A model generated the notes under the pieces. The model was not told the origin of the DNA and did not search any database. It saw only the letters and a list, made by a program, of their open reading frames with translations. A stretch of 64,000 bases of DNA from Mycobacterium kubicae (GTDB lineage: Bacteria > Actinomycetota > Actinomycetes > Mycobacteriales > Mycobacteriaceae), in assembly GCF_015689175.1 (NCBI RefSeq), contig NZ_CP065047.1, positions 868,001 to 932,000 on the forward strand, read 5' to 3'. The position numbers and the translations under genes are program-made. Positions within the stretch are counted from its first letter, which is position 1; each line of letters opens with the position of its first letter. This document shows positions 1-10,573 of this stretch, piece by piece.

Positions 1-394
1 CGAATCCGTTGGCTTGGCGCAGCCCGTCGACGAACCGGGCGATGGACACGAAGATGTTGCCGCGCCTGGCGAAGAACCGCTCCGCGGCCGCAACTCGGTT
101 CTCGGTGAGGAACACGTAGCGACCGAATCGCAGCACCAGTCGACGCCCGCCGAACCGGCCGATGGCGTAGCCGATGTTGTCACCGCCGACGGCGGCCAGG
201 AAACCGACCGCCAACACCCCGGCCAAATTCAACTGCCCGGCCCCGGCGAAGATGCCGGCCGCGACGAGAACCGTCTGACCCGGCAGGGGAATCCCAAAGC
301 CTTCCATCCCGACCAGAACGACGATGGCCGCATAACCATGGCGGTTGAGGACTGGCGCCAGCGATTGCAGGACTCCTGGCAGCTGCGCGGACAT
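1..394 (-). CDS. DedA/VTT-family membrane protein (3' part outside window)
   Basis: The N-terminal 131 residues of a DedA-type (SNARE-associated/VTT domain) inner-membrane protein run off the left edge. Visible family features are the GFGIPLPGQ segment, a hydrophobic helix through the VLAVGFLAAVGG stretch, and the GDNIGYAIGRFGG motif typical of DedA proteins, followed by the FFARRGN and ARFVDGLR segments. DedA proteins are thought to move lipid carriers such as undecaprenyl phosphate across the membrane; applying that here is inference. The ATG at 392-394 begins the conserved N-terminus and is divergent from the next gene, leaving about 100 bp for promoters. Confidence 0.85.
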   Translation of the reverse strand, partial: MSAQLPGVLQSLAPVLNRHGYAAIVVLVGMEGFGIPLPGQTVLVAAGIFAGAGQLNLAGVLAVGFLAAVGGDNIGYAIGRFGGRRLVLRFGRYVFLTENRVAAAERFFARRGNIFVSIARFVDGLRQANGF

Positions 395-492
395 TGATCC
401 AGGGTGCCCTACCGAGGAGATCGCCGAAAGCACTGGTTCGCCCGATCGGCAGCGGGTACCTAGCGGGGCAGACGTTTTCACCAGGAGGAAGT

Positions 493-1839
493 TTGCGTCC
501 CAAGCGGGAGAGCGGCGCGCGACGGGCGCTGCACGAGTTTCTGGCAGTTCCCCTGGCGATCATTCTGGGGTTCGTCCTGCTGGCGGTCGTCACCAGCGTG
601 CTGGACGGACTCGACGTGGGCTGGTTGCAGCCGGTTGTGCGTGCGTTGGCCAAGGTGGCACCACCGTCTGAGAACCAGTCGATGTTGCGCACGGTGGCGC
701 CCGGGATGCTCAGCCTGCTGTCGATCACCTTCGTGTTGCTGCTCACGTTGGTCCACCGGATGGCCGACGTCTTCACCTGGGTGGTGGTGGAGCAATTCTT
801 GCAGCGTCGCGACAATCAGGCATTCTTCGGCTACTTCGCCGGACTGTCAAGCTATTTCGTGGTCGTCTTGACGCTGGTCGACCCCGATCAGGCGGTGTTC
901 AGTACGGTCGCCGCTCTGGTGTCCAGCGTTGCTGCCTTGGTTGCGCTGGTGGTCTTCGGGTACCTGGTGCTCGACCAGCTGCGGCCGCCATCGGTGGTCG
1001 AACGCATCGTCCAACTCACGATCGCCACCCGCGCCGATCAGGTGAAGTGGCTGCGGCGCGTGCGCGACGAGCCAGTGCTCACCGAGTTACCCGGAACTCC
1101 AGTGCAGGCCGAATGCAGCGGATACCTCGTCGACATCGACCTCGACACCCTGGGTCGCGCACTGGGTACCGCTCGTGGTGCCGCTGAGATCGAATTCAGT
1201 ATCAGGCTGGGCAGCCACATGGTCGCCGGCTCTGATCTGGCCACCGTTCGTGCCGAGGATCCGGGCGATCGGGAACGGTTGGCCGATGCCGTCCTCAATG
1301 CGTTGCGCTGCGGCCGGGAACGTCAACTGGACCGAGAACCCCGCTACGGGGTCCACCAGCTGTCGAGTATGGGGTGGGCCTCGGCCACTCAACGCGATCC
1401 CGAGGCGGCTTTGGTGACCGTTGACGGGCTGCATACCCTGTTGGCCTACTGGACGCAGAAGCGCGCTCCGGCAGCCGATTCGGATGACAATGCCGACCGG
1501 CTTCCGGTGGTCTATCGCGACACCACGATCCCGGAGGTGTTGTCCGCGTTGGCGAACATAGCCGTCGGCGCCATCGAAGGTGGCCAGCATCAGACCTGCG
1601 CCCGGGTGCTGCACGTCTTTGCCATGACCATTCCGCGGCTGTCACCCGAAGACCAGCGCATGGCGTCGGCGCAAGTACGCCACGCGCTGCCCACGGTCAC
1701 CCGACACCCCTTCACCATGGAGCTCGATCGAGCGTTGACTGAGTTGAGCCGAGTGCTGTCGGACTACGGCCACAATGACATCGCCGCTGAATTGGATCGC
1801 ATCGAAGAAGGGTTGAAACACCAGCTGCCCGGAAGGTGA
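493..1839 (+). CDS. DUF2254 family predicted membrane protein
   Basis: A 448-residue protein with four hydrophobic segments in its first 160 residues (around AIILGFVLLAVV, LSITFVLLLTLV, YFVVVLTLV and VALVVFGYLVL) and a long soluble C-terminal part, the layout of the DUF2254 predicted membrane proteins. No function is established for the family. The frame is open back to 394, but that upstream stretch lies antisense to the DedA start. The TTG at 493 follows an AGGAGG at 483-488 and gives the sequence MRPKRES, so it is preferred. No M. tuberculosis counterpart sits at this position in the syntenic block. Confidence 0.75.
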   Translation: MRPKRESGARRALHEFLAVPLAIILGFVLLAVVTSVLDGLDVGWLQPVVRALAKVAPPSENQSMLRTVAPGMLSLLSITFVLLLTLVHRMADVFTWVVVEQFLQRRDNQAFFGYFAGLSSYFVVVLTLVDPDQAVFSTVAALVSSVAALVALVVFGYLVLDQLRPPSVVERIVQLTIATRADQVKWLRRVRDEPVLTELPGTPVQAECSGYLVDIDLDTLGRALGTARGAAEIEFSIRLGSHMVAGSDLATVRAEDPGDRERLADAVLNALRCGRERQLDREPRYGVHQLSSMGWASATQRDPEAALVTVDGLHTLLAYWTQKRAPAADSDDNADRLPVVYRDTTIPEVLSALANIAVGAIEGGQHQTCARVLHVFAMTIPRLSPEDQRMASAQVRHALPTVTRHPFTMELDRALTELSRVLSDYGHNDIAAELDRIEEGLKHQLPGR

Positions 1840-1917
1840 TGGCCGCCAGCCTGAAACTTTCCTGGCGGCCTGCCCACCGGGTGTTTCGGGCCAATCGCAA
1901 GGGGTAGGCGTGCGCTC

Positions 1918-3297
1918 ATGGCTACCAACGTTCCCCGGCTGACCGGTCCCCGAGCCCTTACCACCCTGTTCGATCTGGGATTCTCCTCGATTGCGGCCGG
2001 CGTGCTCGCCCGGCGCCGCCCGGTGATCCGTCTGCTGGAGGGCATGCAGGCCGACGAACGGGCCGTCAAGCGCATCCACCAACTGCGCGACGAATTCGGC
2101 CCTGGACCAGTGGAAGTCGTCATCCCCGGGCGGCGCATGGTGGTGATCGTCGACCCCCACGACGTCGCCCGCGTACTCGACGGGTCGCCGACACCGTTTC
2201 ACCCCGCCAATCTGGAAAAGCGCAAGGCGCTGCAGTGGTTTCAGCCGCATGGGGTGTTGATCTCCCGCGGTCCGATACGGGAACAACGGCGCGCCCTGAA
2301 TGAGGCTGCGCTACAGACTGACTCGGAGATCCACCGGCTGGCCGACGCGTTTGCTGCCGTCATTGCCGAAGAAGCCGACCGCATCGCCGAGGAGTCGCTG
2401 CGGCGCGGAAACCTCGATTCGTCGCATTTCATGACCGCGTGGTGGCGGCTGGTGCGCCGGCTCGTGCTGGGCGATGACGCCGCCGACGACGACACCATCA
2501 CCGATCAGTTGCGGCGGTTGCGCAAGGTCGGCAACTGGTCGTTTCTGGCCATCCCGCACCGGCGCCTGCGCGAGCAGTTCACCGAACGCCTGTACGGCTA
2601 TGCCGAAGTGCCGCAACCGGGCACCCTGCTGCACGCGGTTTCGGAGATTCCGGTCAACGGCGCCGTCGACCCCATCGGGCAGGTGCCGCACTGGTTGTTC
2701 GCCTTCGACGCGGCGGGGATGGCGTCGATGCGAACGCTGGCGCTGATCAGCACCCACCACGAGGAGTACGCCCGGGCGCTCGACGACTCGGCCGATCCCA
2801 ACGTCATTGCACCGCGGGCGTTCCTGCGGTCCTGCGTGTTGGAGTCGGTGCGGCTGTGGCCGACCACGCCGACGATCCTGCGGGACACCACCGAGGACAC
2901 CCAATGGCGGTCCGGCGCCGACGAATTCACTATCAAGGGTGGGGCGGCGGTCATGGTGGTGGTGCCGGCGTTCCACCGCGACGAGAACATGTTGCCGTTC
3001 GCCCACGACTTCGCTCCCGACATCTGGCTGGACGGCCGGGCTCAGCAGCACCCCGCGCTGGTGCCGTTCAGCGCCGGACCCGCCGAGTGCCCGGCGCGCA
3101 ACCTGGTGCTGTTCGTGGCGAGCACGGCTCTGGCGCAACTGCTTTCGCGGCTACAGCTGCGGCTGCAGTCCACGCCGACGCTCTCACCCGGCAAGCCGTT
3201 GCCGATGACGCTGAACCAGTTGACCCTGGACTTCGCCGTCGATCCACTCAGGCAGACAACGTCTGCCACAAGAACGAGTAGCTCAACGCGGACTTGA
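1918..3297 (+). CDS. Cytochrome P450-like protein with atypical haem-binding motif
   Basis: A 459-residue P450. The K-helix ExxR motif is present as ESVRLWP. The Cys-ligand loop reads PFSAGPAECPARNL, which keeps the first Gly and the axial Cys but replaces the usual Arg two residues before the Cys and the Gly after it. The I-helix segment (AFDAAGMAS) has Ser where most P450s carry the oxygen-activating Thr. These changes suggest an unusual substrate or mechanism, which is inference. The 3' end overlaps the end of the convergent peptidase gene by 50 bp. Its redox partner and substrate cannot be told from the neighbours. Confidence 0.85.
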   Translation: MATNVPRLTGPRALTTLFDLGFSSIAAGVLARRRPVIRLLEGMQADERAVKRIHQLRDEFGPGPVEVVIPGRRMVVIVDPHDVARVLDGSPTPFHPANLEKRKALQWFQPHGVLISRGPIREQRRALNEAALQTDSEIHRLADAFAAVIAEEADRIAEESLRRGNLDSSHFMTAWWRLVRRLVLGDDAADDDTITDQLRRLRKVGNWSFLAIPHRRLREQFTERLYGYAEVPQPGTLLHAVSEIPVNGAVDPIGQVPHWLFAFDAAGMASMRTLALISTHHEEYARALDDSADPNVIAPRAFLRSCVLESVRLWPTTPTILRDTTEDTQWRSGADEFTIKGGAAVMVVVPAFHRDENMLPFAHDFAPDIWLDGRAQQHPALVPFSAGPAECPARNLVLFVASTALAQLLSRLQLRLQSTPTLSPGKPLPMTLNQLTLDFAVDPLRQTTSATRTSSSTRT

Positions 3298-5278
3298 AGG
3301 CCAACTGCTCGTTGTCGGCCGCGCCGCCGTGACCGCCTTCGATGTTCTCGTAATACCAGACCGGGTGCCCCGCTGCCGCCAAAGCGGCGGTCATCTTGCG
3401 GGCGTGACCCGGATGCACCCGGTCGTCACGGGTGGAGGTCGTCATCAAGATCGGCGGGTAACGCCGGTCGGCCGAAATGTTCTGATACGGCGAGTATTCG
3501 GAGATGAACGCCCAATCGTCAGGGTTGTCGGGGTCGCCGTATTCGGCCATCCATGAGGCTCCGGCCAGCAGCAGGTGGTAGCGCTTCATGTCCAGCAACG
3601 GCACGCTGCACACCAGAGCGCCGAATCGCTCCGGGTACTTGGTGAGCATGATCCCCATCAGCAGTCCACCGTTGCTGCCGCCTTGCGCACCGAGTTGGGC
3701 GACGGTCGTGATGCCGCGCCGCACCAGGTCATCGGCCACCGCAACGAAGTCTTCGGCCACCTTGTGCCGTCCCTCGCGCATGGCCTGGGTGTGCCAGTTG
3801 GGGCCGTATTCGCCGCCGCCGCGAATGTTGGCCAGTACGTACGTGCCGCCGCGCGACAACCACAGGCGGCCCAGTACGCCGCTGTAACTGGGGGTGTTGG
3901 ACGTCTCGAACCCGCCGTAGCCGTACAGCAGAGTGGGGCCGGGACCCTCGGCGCCGACGGGCCGCACCATGAAATAGGGAATTGACGTGCCGTCCGCTGA
4001 TGCCACGAAATGCTGTGTCACCGAGACCGAGTCGGGATCGAAGAAGGCCGGCGCGGATTTGATCAGCGCCAACTCGCCGGTTGCATCGCCGCGCATCAGC
4101 CGGGAGGGCGAGTTGAATCCGCTGGAATCCAGGAAGAACTCGTCGCCGGTGTCGTCGGCGGCGACGATCACGGTGTTGGTGGCCGCAGGAATGCCGGGCA
4201 TCGGTTCGCGCTGCCAACTGCCGGGTGTGACGACCTCGACGCGGCTGGCCACATCGGCCAGTGTGACCATCAACAGCCGGTCTCGGGTCCACGCGTACTG
4301 GTTGAGCGAGGTGTGCTCGTCGGGTTCGAAGACGACGCTCAATGCCGCTGTGCCGGCGAGGAATTCGCGGTACGCGGCGGCCAACAGCGAGCCCGCACGG
4401 TAGGTGATGTCACCGACGGTCCAGTCGGTGCGCAACTCGATCAGTATCCAGTCGCGGTGGGTCGACACCCCGGCGTCGGTGGGGGCGTCGATGCGGATCA
4501 GTTCGCTACCGCGCAGTTCGTACAGTTCGTCATTCCAGAAGTCGAGCGCGCGTCCCAACAGGGTGCGCTCGAAGCCCGGTGTTCGGTCCACCGATGCGAA
4601 CACCCGAACGTCGGCGCGCTCGCCCTCGAAGACCGTCTCGGCGTCGGCCAGTGGTGTGCCGCGCCGCCACCGTTTGATCACCCGCGGGTAGCCGGAGTCG
4701 GTGAGCGAGTCCGCGCCGAAGTCGGTGCCCAGCAGCACGGTATCGGGGTCTTCCCAGGTGACTTGCGATTTGGCCTGCGGCAACTGGAAGCCGTCGTCCA
4801 GGAAAGCGCCGGTGCGCAAGTCGAATTCACGCACGACGGAGGCGTCCGAACCGCCTGGGGACAGGGCGACCAACGCGCGGGTGTGCTCGGGTTCGATGAC
4901 GCCGGCCCCGGCCCATACCCACTTCTGGTTGTCGGTGTGTCCGAGCGCGTCGACGTCGATCAGCACGTCCCACTCGGGGGAGTCGGTCCGGTAGCTCTCC
5001 AGCGTGGTGCGCCGCCACAGCCCGCGCGGGTTGGCCGCGTCACGCCAGAAGTTGTACAGAAACTCGCCGCGGCGCACCACGTAGGGGATGCGCGCGTCGG
5101 TGTCGAGCACCTCGAGCGCCTCGACCCGCATCCGCTCGAATTCCTCGTCGCAGAACTTCGCCAGCGTCGGCTCGTTGCGGGCGCGCACCCAGTCCAGCGC
5201 GTCGTCTCCGGTGACATCTTCGAGCCACAGGTAAGGGTCAGCGTTGTCGTGCGAAGCCTCTGCCGTCATGGCAGCCAT
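3248..5278 (-). CDS. Prolyl oligopeptidase family serine peptidase (Rv0457c-like)
   Basis: A 676-residue S9 family peptidase with an N-terminal beta-propeller region and a C-terminal alpha/beta-hydrolase domain. The nucleophile is in GGSNGG, the acid in STRDDRVHP and the base histidine in EGGHGG. These enzymes cleave short peptides after proline or basic residues in the cytoplasm. The ATG at 5276-5278 follows an AGGA and gives MAAMTAEAS; the ATG at 5269 is an alternative. The frame remains open far upstream, but that extension is antisense to the aldehyde dehydrogenase and is not coding. The gene is divergent from that dehydrogenase, with 60 bp between starts. Confidence 0.92.
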   Translation of the reverse strand: MAAMTAEASHDNADPYLWLEDVTGDDALDWVRARNEPTLAKFCDEEFERMRVEALEVLDTDARIPYVVRRGEFLYNFWRDAANPRGLWRRTTLESYRTDSPEWDVLIDVDALGHTDNQKWVWAGAGVIEPEHTRALVALSPGGSDASVVREFDLRTGAFLDDGFQLPQAKSQVTWEDPDTVLLGTDFGADSLTDSGYPRVIKRWRRGTPLADAETVFEGERADVRVFASVDRTPGFERTLLGRALDFWNDELYELRGSELIRIDAPTDAGVSTHRDWILIELRTDWTVGDITYRAGSLLAAAYREFLAGTAALSVVFEPDEHTSLNQYAWTRDRLLMVTLADVASRVEVVTPGSWQREPMPGIPAATNTVIVAADDTGDEFFLDSSGFNSPSRLMRGDATGELALIKSAPAFFDPDSVSVTQHFVASADGTSIPYFMVRPVGAEGPGPTLLYGYGGFETSNTPSYSGVLGRLWLSRGGTYVLANIRGGGEYGPNWHTQAMREGRHKVAEDFVAVADDLVRRGITTVAQLGAQGGSNGGLLMGIMLTKYPERFGALVCSVPLLDMKRYHLLLAGASWMAEYGDPDNPDDWAFISEYSPYQNISADRRYPPILMTTSTRDDRVHPGHARKMTAALAAAGHPVWYYENIEGGHGGAADNEQLAFKSALSYSFLWQTLSA

Positions 5279-5338
5279 TGTGTCCTGCGGCGGTAGTGTG
5301 AGCTGTATTACAGATCTGCCAAGAGGAGCCGAAAACCC

Positions 5339-6862
5339 ATGACTGTTTTCTCGCGTCCGGGTTCCGCCGGAGCGTTGATGTCCTTTGAGTCCCGGTACGG
5401 AAACTTCATCGGCGGTGAATGGGTCGCCCCGGCGCAGGGCCGCTACTTCGAGAACCCGTCGCCGGTCACCGGCCAGCCTTTCTGCGAGATTCCCCGATCC
5501 GATGAGGCCGATGTCGAGAAGGCGCTGGACGCCGCGCACGCCGCGGCGCCGGGTTGGGCGAAGACCTCGCCGGCGAAGCGGGCGGCGATCCTGAGCAAGA
5601 TCGCCGACCGGATCGACGAGCACACCGCCGCCTTGGCGGTGGCCGAAGTGTGGGACAACGGCAAGCCGGTCCGTGAGGCGCTGGCCGCCGACATTCCCCT
5701 GGCCGCCGACCACTTCCGGTATTTCGCGGCGGCGATCCGGACCCAGGAAGGCTCGTTGTCCCAAGTCGACGAGGACACCGTCGCCTACCACTTCCACGAG
5801 CCGCTCGGCGTGGTCGGCCAGATCATCCCGTGGAACTTCCCGATCCTGATGGGTGCTTGGAAGCTGGCGCCGGCGCTCGCGGCCGGCAACACCGTGGTCC
5901 TCAAGCCCGCCGAGCAGACCCCGGCCTCGGTGCTCTACCTGTTGTCGCTGATCGGTGACCTGCTGCCGCCCGGTGTGGTCAACGTCGTCAACGGGTTCGG
6001 CGCCGAAGCCGGTAAGCCGCTGGCATCCAGCAACCGCATCGCGAAGGTCGCGTTCACCGGTGAGACCACCACCGGGCGCCTGATCATGCAGTACGCCTCC
6101 CAGAACCTGATTCCGGTCACCCTGGAACTCGGCGGCAAGAGCCCCAACATCTTCTTCTCCGACGTGATGGCGGCCAACGACGACTTCCAGGACAAGGCGC
6201 TGGAAGGGTTCACCCTGTTCGCCCTCAACCAGGGCGAGGTGTGCACCTGCCCGTCGCGCAGCCTGATCCAGGCCGACATCCACGACGAGTTCCTCGAACT
6301 CGCCGCCATCCGCACCAAAGCGGTTCGGCAGGGCGATCCGCTGGACACCGAGACCATGCTCGGGTCGCAGGCCTCCAACGACCAGTTGGAGAAGATCCTG
6401 TCCTACATCGAGATCGGCAAGGAAGAGGGCGCCAAGCTGATCACCGGCGGCGAGCGCGCCGAACTCGGTGGTGACCTGTCGGGCGGGTATTACATGCAGC
6501 CCACCATCTTCAGCGGCAACAACAAGATGCGGATCTTCCAGGAGGAGATCTTCGGGCCGGTGGTCGCGGTGACGCCGTTCCGCGACTACGACGACGCCAT
6601 GGGCATCGCCAACGACACCTTGTACGGGCTGGGTGCCGGCGTGTGGAGCCGGGACGGCAACACCGCCTACCGGGCCGGCCGCGAGATCAAGGCCGGGCGG
6701 GTCTGGGTGAACTGCTACCACGTCTACCCCCCGCACGCGGCATTCGGCGGTTACAAGCTGTCCGGGTTCGGCCGGGAGTGCCACAAGATGGCGCTCGAGC
6801 ACTACCAGCAGACCAAAAACCTGATGGTGTCCTACTCCGAGAAGGCGCTCGGGTTGTTCTGA
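5339..6862 (+). CDS. Aldehyde dehydrogenase (Rv0458-like)
   Basis: A 507-residue NAD(P)+-dependent aldehyde dehydrogenase. It shows the PWNFP nucleotide-binding segment, the general-base Glu in LELGGKSPN, and a catalytic Cys in GEVCTCPSR, with the [12 protein letters not shown] signature near the C-terminus. The length equals that of the M. tuberculosis protein as remembered. GAGGAG lies upstream of the ATG. The stop codon overlaps the start of the DUF779 gene by one base, and DUF779 proteins often accompany aldehyde dehydrogenases of this group, so the two are probably co-expressed. Confidence 0.95.
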   Translation: MTVFSRPGSAGALMSFESRYGNFIGGEWVAPAQGRYFENPSPVTGQPFCEIPRSDEADVEKALDAAHAAAPGWAKTSPAKRAAILSKIADRIDEHTAALAVAEVWDNGKPVREALAADIPLAADHFRYFAAAIRTQEGSLSQVDEDTVAYHFHEPLGVVGQIIPWNFPILMGAWKLAPALAAGNTVVLKPAEQTPASVLYLLSLIGDLLPPGVVNVVNGFGAEAGKPLASSNRIAKVAFTGETTTGRLIMQYASQNLIPVTLELGGKSPNIFFSDVMAANDDFQDKALEGFTLFALNQGEVCTCPSRSLIQADIHDEFLELAAIRTKAVRQGDPLDTETMLGSQASNDQLEKILSYIEIGKEEGAKLITGGERAELGGDLSGGYYMQPTIFSGNNKMRIFQEEIFGPVVAVTPFRDYDDAMGIANDTLYGLGAGVWSRDGNTAYRAGREIKAGRVWVNCYHVYPPHAAFGGYKLSGFGRECHKMALEHYQQTKNLMVSYSEKALGLF

Positions 6863-7347
6863 TGAGCGCGACCGCCCCGCCGGGAGCGCTGATCACCGCC
6901 GATGCGGCGGCGTTGCTGGCCCAACTGCAGCAGCGCCACGGCCCGGTGATGTTTCACCAGTCCGGCGGCTGCTGCGACGGCTCCTCGCCGATGTGTTACC
7001 CGAGCGGGGACTTCCTGGTCGGTGACCGCGACGTCCTGCTGGGTGTGCTGGATGTGGGGCCGGACGGGGTGCCGGTGTGGATCTCGGGTGCCCAGTACGA
7101 AGCGTGGAAGCACACGCAGCTGGTCATCGACGTGGTGCCCGGACGCGGCGGCGGGTTCAGCCTGGAAGCACCCGAAGGGCTGCGATTCCTCAGCCGCGGC
7201 CGGGTGTTCACCGACGCAGAGCAGGCAGCGCTGCAGTCGGTTCCGGTGATCACCGGTGCCGCCTACGAGCGCGGCGCACGGCCCGGCTTGCGGGGGCAGG
7301 TCATCGCCGACAACGCGCCGGGAACGTGCCCGGTCTCTCGGCCATAA
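6862..7347 (+). CDS. DUF779 domain protein (Rv0459-like)
   Basis: A 161-residue protein with the DUF779 hallmarks: FHQSGGCCDGSSPMCYP near the N-terminus (a conserved Cys cluster that could bind metal) and the later region with WISGAQYEAWKHTQLVID. Its start ATG shares its A with the TGA stop of the aldehyde dehydrogenase, so translation is coupled. The family has no proven activity; its constant pairing with aldehyde dehydrogenases suggests an accessory role. Confidence 0.9.
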   Translation: MSATAPPGALITADAAALLAQLQQRHGPVMFHQSGGCCDGSSPMCYPSGDFLVGDRDVLLGVLDVGPDGVPVWISGAQYEAWKHTQLVIDVVPGRGGGFSLEAPEGLRFLSRGRVFTDAEQAALQSVPVITGAAYERGARPGLRGQVIADNAPGTCPVSRP

Positions 7348-7367
7348 CCGCAGTAAGGTCGTACACC

Positions 7368-7646
7368 GTGATTCCGCTTCCCCGGTCATGGCTGCTGACC
7401 AGCGCAATGCTGGTCGGCGTCGCGGTGGGGCAGCTGGCTGCGGTGGCAGCCACCGTACTGGTGCACACCCAGCTGCGCCCGGAGGTCATCGTCGCCCTGG
7501 TGGTCGGCATCCCCAGCGTGATCGGGGTGTCGGCGATCCTGTTCTCCGGACGTCGATGGGTGACGCTGCTAGGCGCCTTCCTGGTCGCGTTGGCGCCCGG
7601 GTGGTTCGGGGTGCTGGTGGCGCTGCGGGTGATCAACGGTGGCTGA
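7368..7646 (+). CDS. Small three-helix membrane protein (Rv0460-like)
   Basis: A 92-residue protein read from the GTG at 7368. It contains three hydrophobic stretches, around LTSAMLVGVAVGQLAAVAA, VIVALVVGIPSVIGVSAILF and LLGAFLVALAPGWFGVLVAL. No recognised domain. It sits 20 bp after the DUF779 gene and overlaps the next gene by 8 bp, so it belongs to the same transcription unit. The function is unknown. Confidence 0.75.
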   Translation: MIPLPRSWLLTSAMLVGVAVGQLAAVAATVLVHTQLRPEVIVALVVGIPSVIGVSAILFSGRRWVTLLGAFLVALAPGWFGVLVALRVINGG

Positions 7647-8289
7647 CGAAGCCGCTGGGAAAGACCGGGACGCGGGCCCGGGGACCGAACCGTTCGTGCC
7701 CGACTTCGACACCGGCGGGCAGCCGCTGCGGCCCATGCCGGAATTCGAGGACGGCGAACCCTCGGTGCCGTTCGTGCCGGACTTCGACACCGACTCGCAG
7801 CCGTTCGTCCCGTTGGCCGGGCTGCTGGACAAACAGCCCGAGCAGCCCGCCAAGCCAACGGCCCCAGCCGAGCCGAAGCCCGAGCCGAAGGCCGAGCCCG
7901 ATCCCGCCGCCGAGGCCGACGCGGTACCCGAGGCCGCTGCGGCCCCCGTCACGGTTCCGGGCCGCTACAGCTACCTCAAGTGGTGGAAGTTCGTCCTGGT
8001 GCTGCTCGGCGTGTGGTTCGGCGCCGCCCAGTTCGGGCTCAGTTTGTACTACTGGTGGTACCACACGATCGACAAGACAGCGCCGGTGTTCGTCGTGCTG
8101 GTCTATGTGGTGACCTGCACCGTGGCGGGTCTGCTGCTGTCCATGGTGCAGGGCAGGCCGATGATCACCGCGCTGTCTTTGGCGGTGATGTCGGCGCCGT
8201 TCGCCTCGTTGGCCGCCGCGGCGCCGCTGTACGGCTACTACTACTGCGAGCATGCGACCCGCTGCCTGGTCGGCGTGATGCCGTACTAG
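7639..8289 (+). CDS. Pro/Glu-rich membrane protein (Rv0461-like)
   Basis: A 216-residue protein starting at GTG 7639. The N-terminal half is acidic and proline-rich, with two copies of a PFVPDFDT motif and an EPKPEPKAEPDP run, probably disordered and cytoplasmic. The C-terminal half has three hydrophobic segments, around FVLVLLGVWFGAAQF, FVVLVYVVTCTVAGLLLS and LSLAVMSAPFASLAAAAPL. No domain recognised. It is translationally overlapped with the preceding membrane protein. Confidence 0.75.
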   Translation: MADEAAGKDRDAGPGTEPFVPDFDTGGQPLRPMPEFEDGEPSVPFVPDFDTDSQPFVPLAGLLDKQPEQPAKPTAPAEPKPEPKAEPDPAAEADAVPEAAAAPVTVPGRYSYLKWWKFVLVLLGVWFGAAQFGLSLYYWWYHTIDKTAPVFVVLVYVVTCTVAGLLLSMVQGRPMITALSLAVMSAPFASLAAAAPLYGYYYCEHATRCLVGVMPY

Positions 8290-8314
8290 GTAGCCGCCCA
8301 CTAGGGTGGTTGCC

Positions 8315-9709
<1,395 letters not shown>

Positions 9710-9715
9710 ACGGCA

Positions 9716-9991
9716 ATGATTCGCACCGAGACGGCGGTAGGCGCGATCGGCGGTGTGGCGACCGGCTACGTGCTGTGGCTGATCGCCATTTCGATCGGCG
9801 ACGACGTGACGACCGTGGGCCGCTGGAGCATCGCGATCCTGCTGGCCTCGGTGGCGTTGGCCATCGGCGCCGTGGTGGGTGGGCTACTCATGCGCTGGCG
9901 CCGCAAATATTCGTGGTCGGCGTTTGTGTTCGGCTTGCCGGTTCTTCCGGTGGTGCTGACATTGGCCGTCCTGGCCGAAATCACGTTCTGA
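9716..9991 (+). CDS. Small three-helix membrane protein (Rv0463-like)
   Basis: A 91-residue protein with three hydrophobic segments, around IGGVATGYVLWLIAISIG, IAILLASVALAIGAVVGGLL and FVFGLPVLPVVLTLAVLAE. Basic residues (MRWRRKYSW) follow the second segment. It starts six bases after the lpd stop, so it is likely co-transcribed with lpd. It ends three bases from the stop of the convergent gene. The function is unknown. Confidence 0.75.
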   Translation: MIRTETAVGAIGGVATGYVLWLIAISIGDDVTTVGRWSIAILLASVALAIGAVVGGLLMRWRRKYSWSAFVFGLPVLPVVLTLAVLAEITF

Positions 9992-9994
9992 GGA

Positions 9995-10573
9995 TCAGTC
10001 CGCCGGGTTGTCCAGGGGGATGCCCAGCGCATGGATGGTCGCGGCCAACCCGTCGTATTGGGTTGCCAGTAAACAGAATTCGATCAACCGCTGCCGGTTG
10101 AGGTGAGCGGCCAGTTGTTGCCAGGTGGCGGCGCTGATCGAGCGGTCCAGCACCAACTCGTCAGTGGCCTTCAGCAGCGCCTGCTGACGGGCGCTCAGAA
10201 CCGCCCTGGGTCCCTTGGCATCCGGAGCGTCGGGCCAGGCGAAGATGGCGGCCTGCAGATTGGCGTCCAGCCCCTGCACGCGCGCCAACCGGCGATGATG
10301 CTGCAGCTCGTACTCGCACCTGCGTAGGTGCGCGACCCGCAGGATCACCAATTCGGTGTCGGCACGCGGAAGTCGTCCCCGCAACAGTCGTGCGCCATAG
10401 AGCAGCCACGCCCAGAACAGCGACTGGCGGTAACCCAAGGTGGTGAACAAATGCATTTCCGGTGCCCGCACCGTGCGCGCACCCAGTCGGGCGAGCACCC
10501 AGTTGACCGGTCCCAGTTGACGAAACCGGCCGGACGGGATGCGCTGCAGCGCAGCGGGTTCCGGGCTGCTCAT
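9995..10573 (-). CDS. Carboxymuconolactone decarboxylase-like (AhpD-fold) protein (Rv0464c-like)
   Basis: A 192-residue helical protein resembling the CMD/AhpD superfamily: ELVILRVAHLRRCEYELQHHRRLAR matches the conserved core in which a Cys and His-rich helix sit in the active site. Only one Cys is present in that core, so the AhpD-type CxxC dithiol is missing and peroxidase activity should not be assumed. The ATG at 10571-10573 overlaps the ramB stop by four bases, which places it as the second gene of a ramB operon. Confidence 0.8.
   Translation of the reverse strand: MSSPEPAALQRIPSGRFRQLGPVNWVLARLGARTVRAPEMHLFTTLGYRQSLFWAWLLYGARLLRGRLPRADTELVILRVAHLRRCEYELQHHRRLARVQGLDANLQAAIFAWPDAPDAKGPRAVLSARQQALLKATDELVLDRSISAATWQQLAAHLNRQRLIEFCLLATQYDGLAATIHALGIPLDNPAD

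Noticed and set aside
5279..6802. Leftward open frame extending the peptidase by about 500 residues
   Set aside because: It is antisense to the well-conserved aldehyde dehydrogenase and consists of low-complexity G/V/D-rich translation; homologues begin near 5278.
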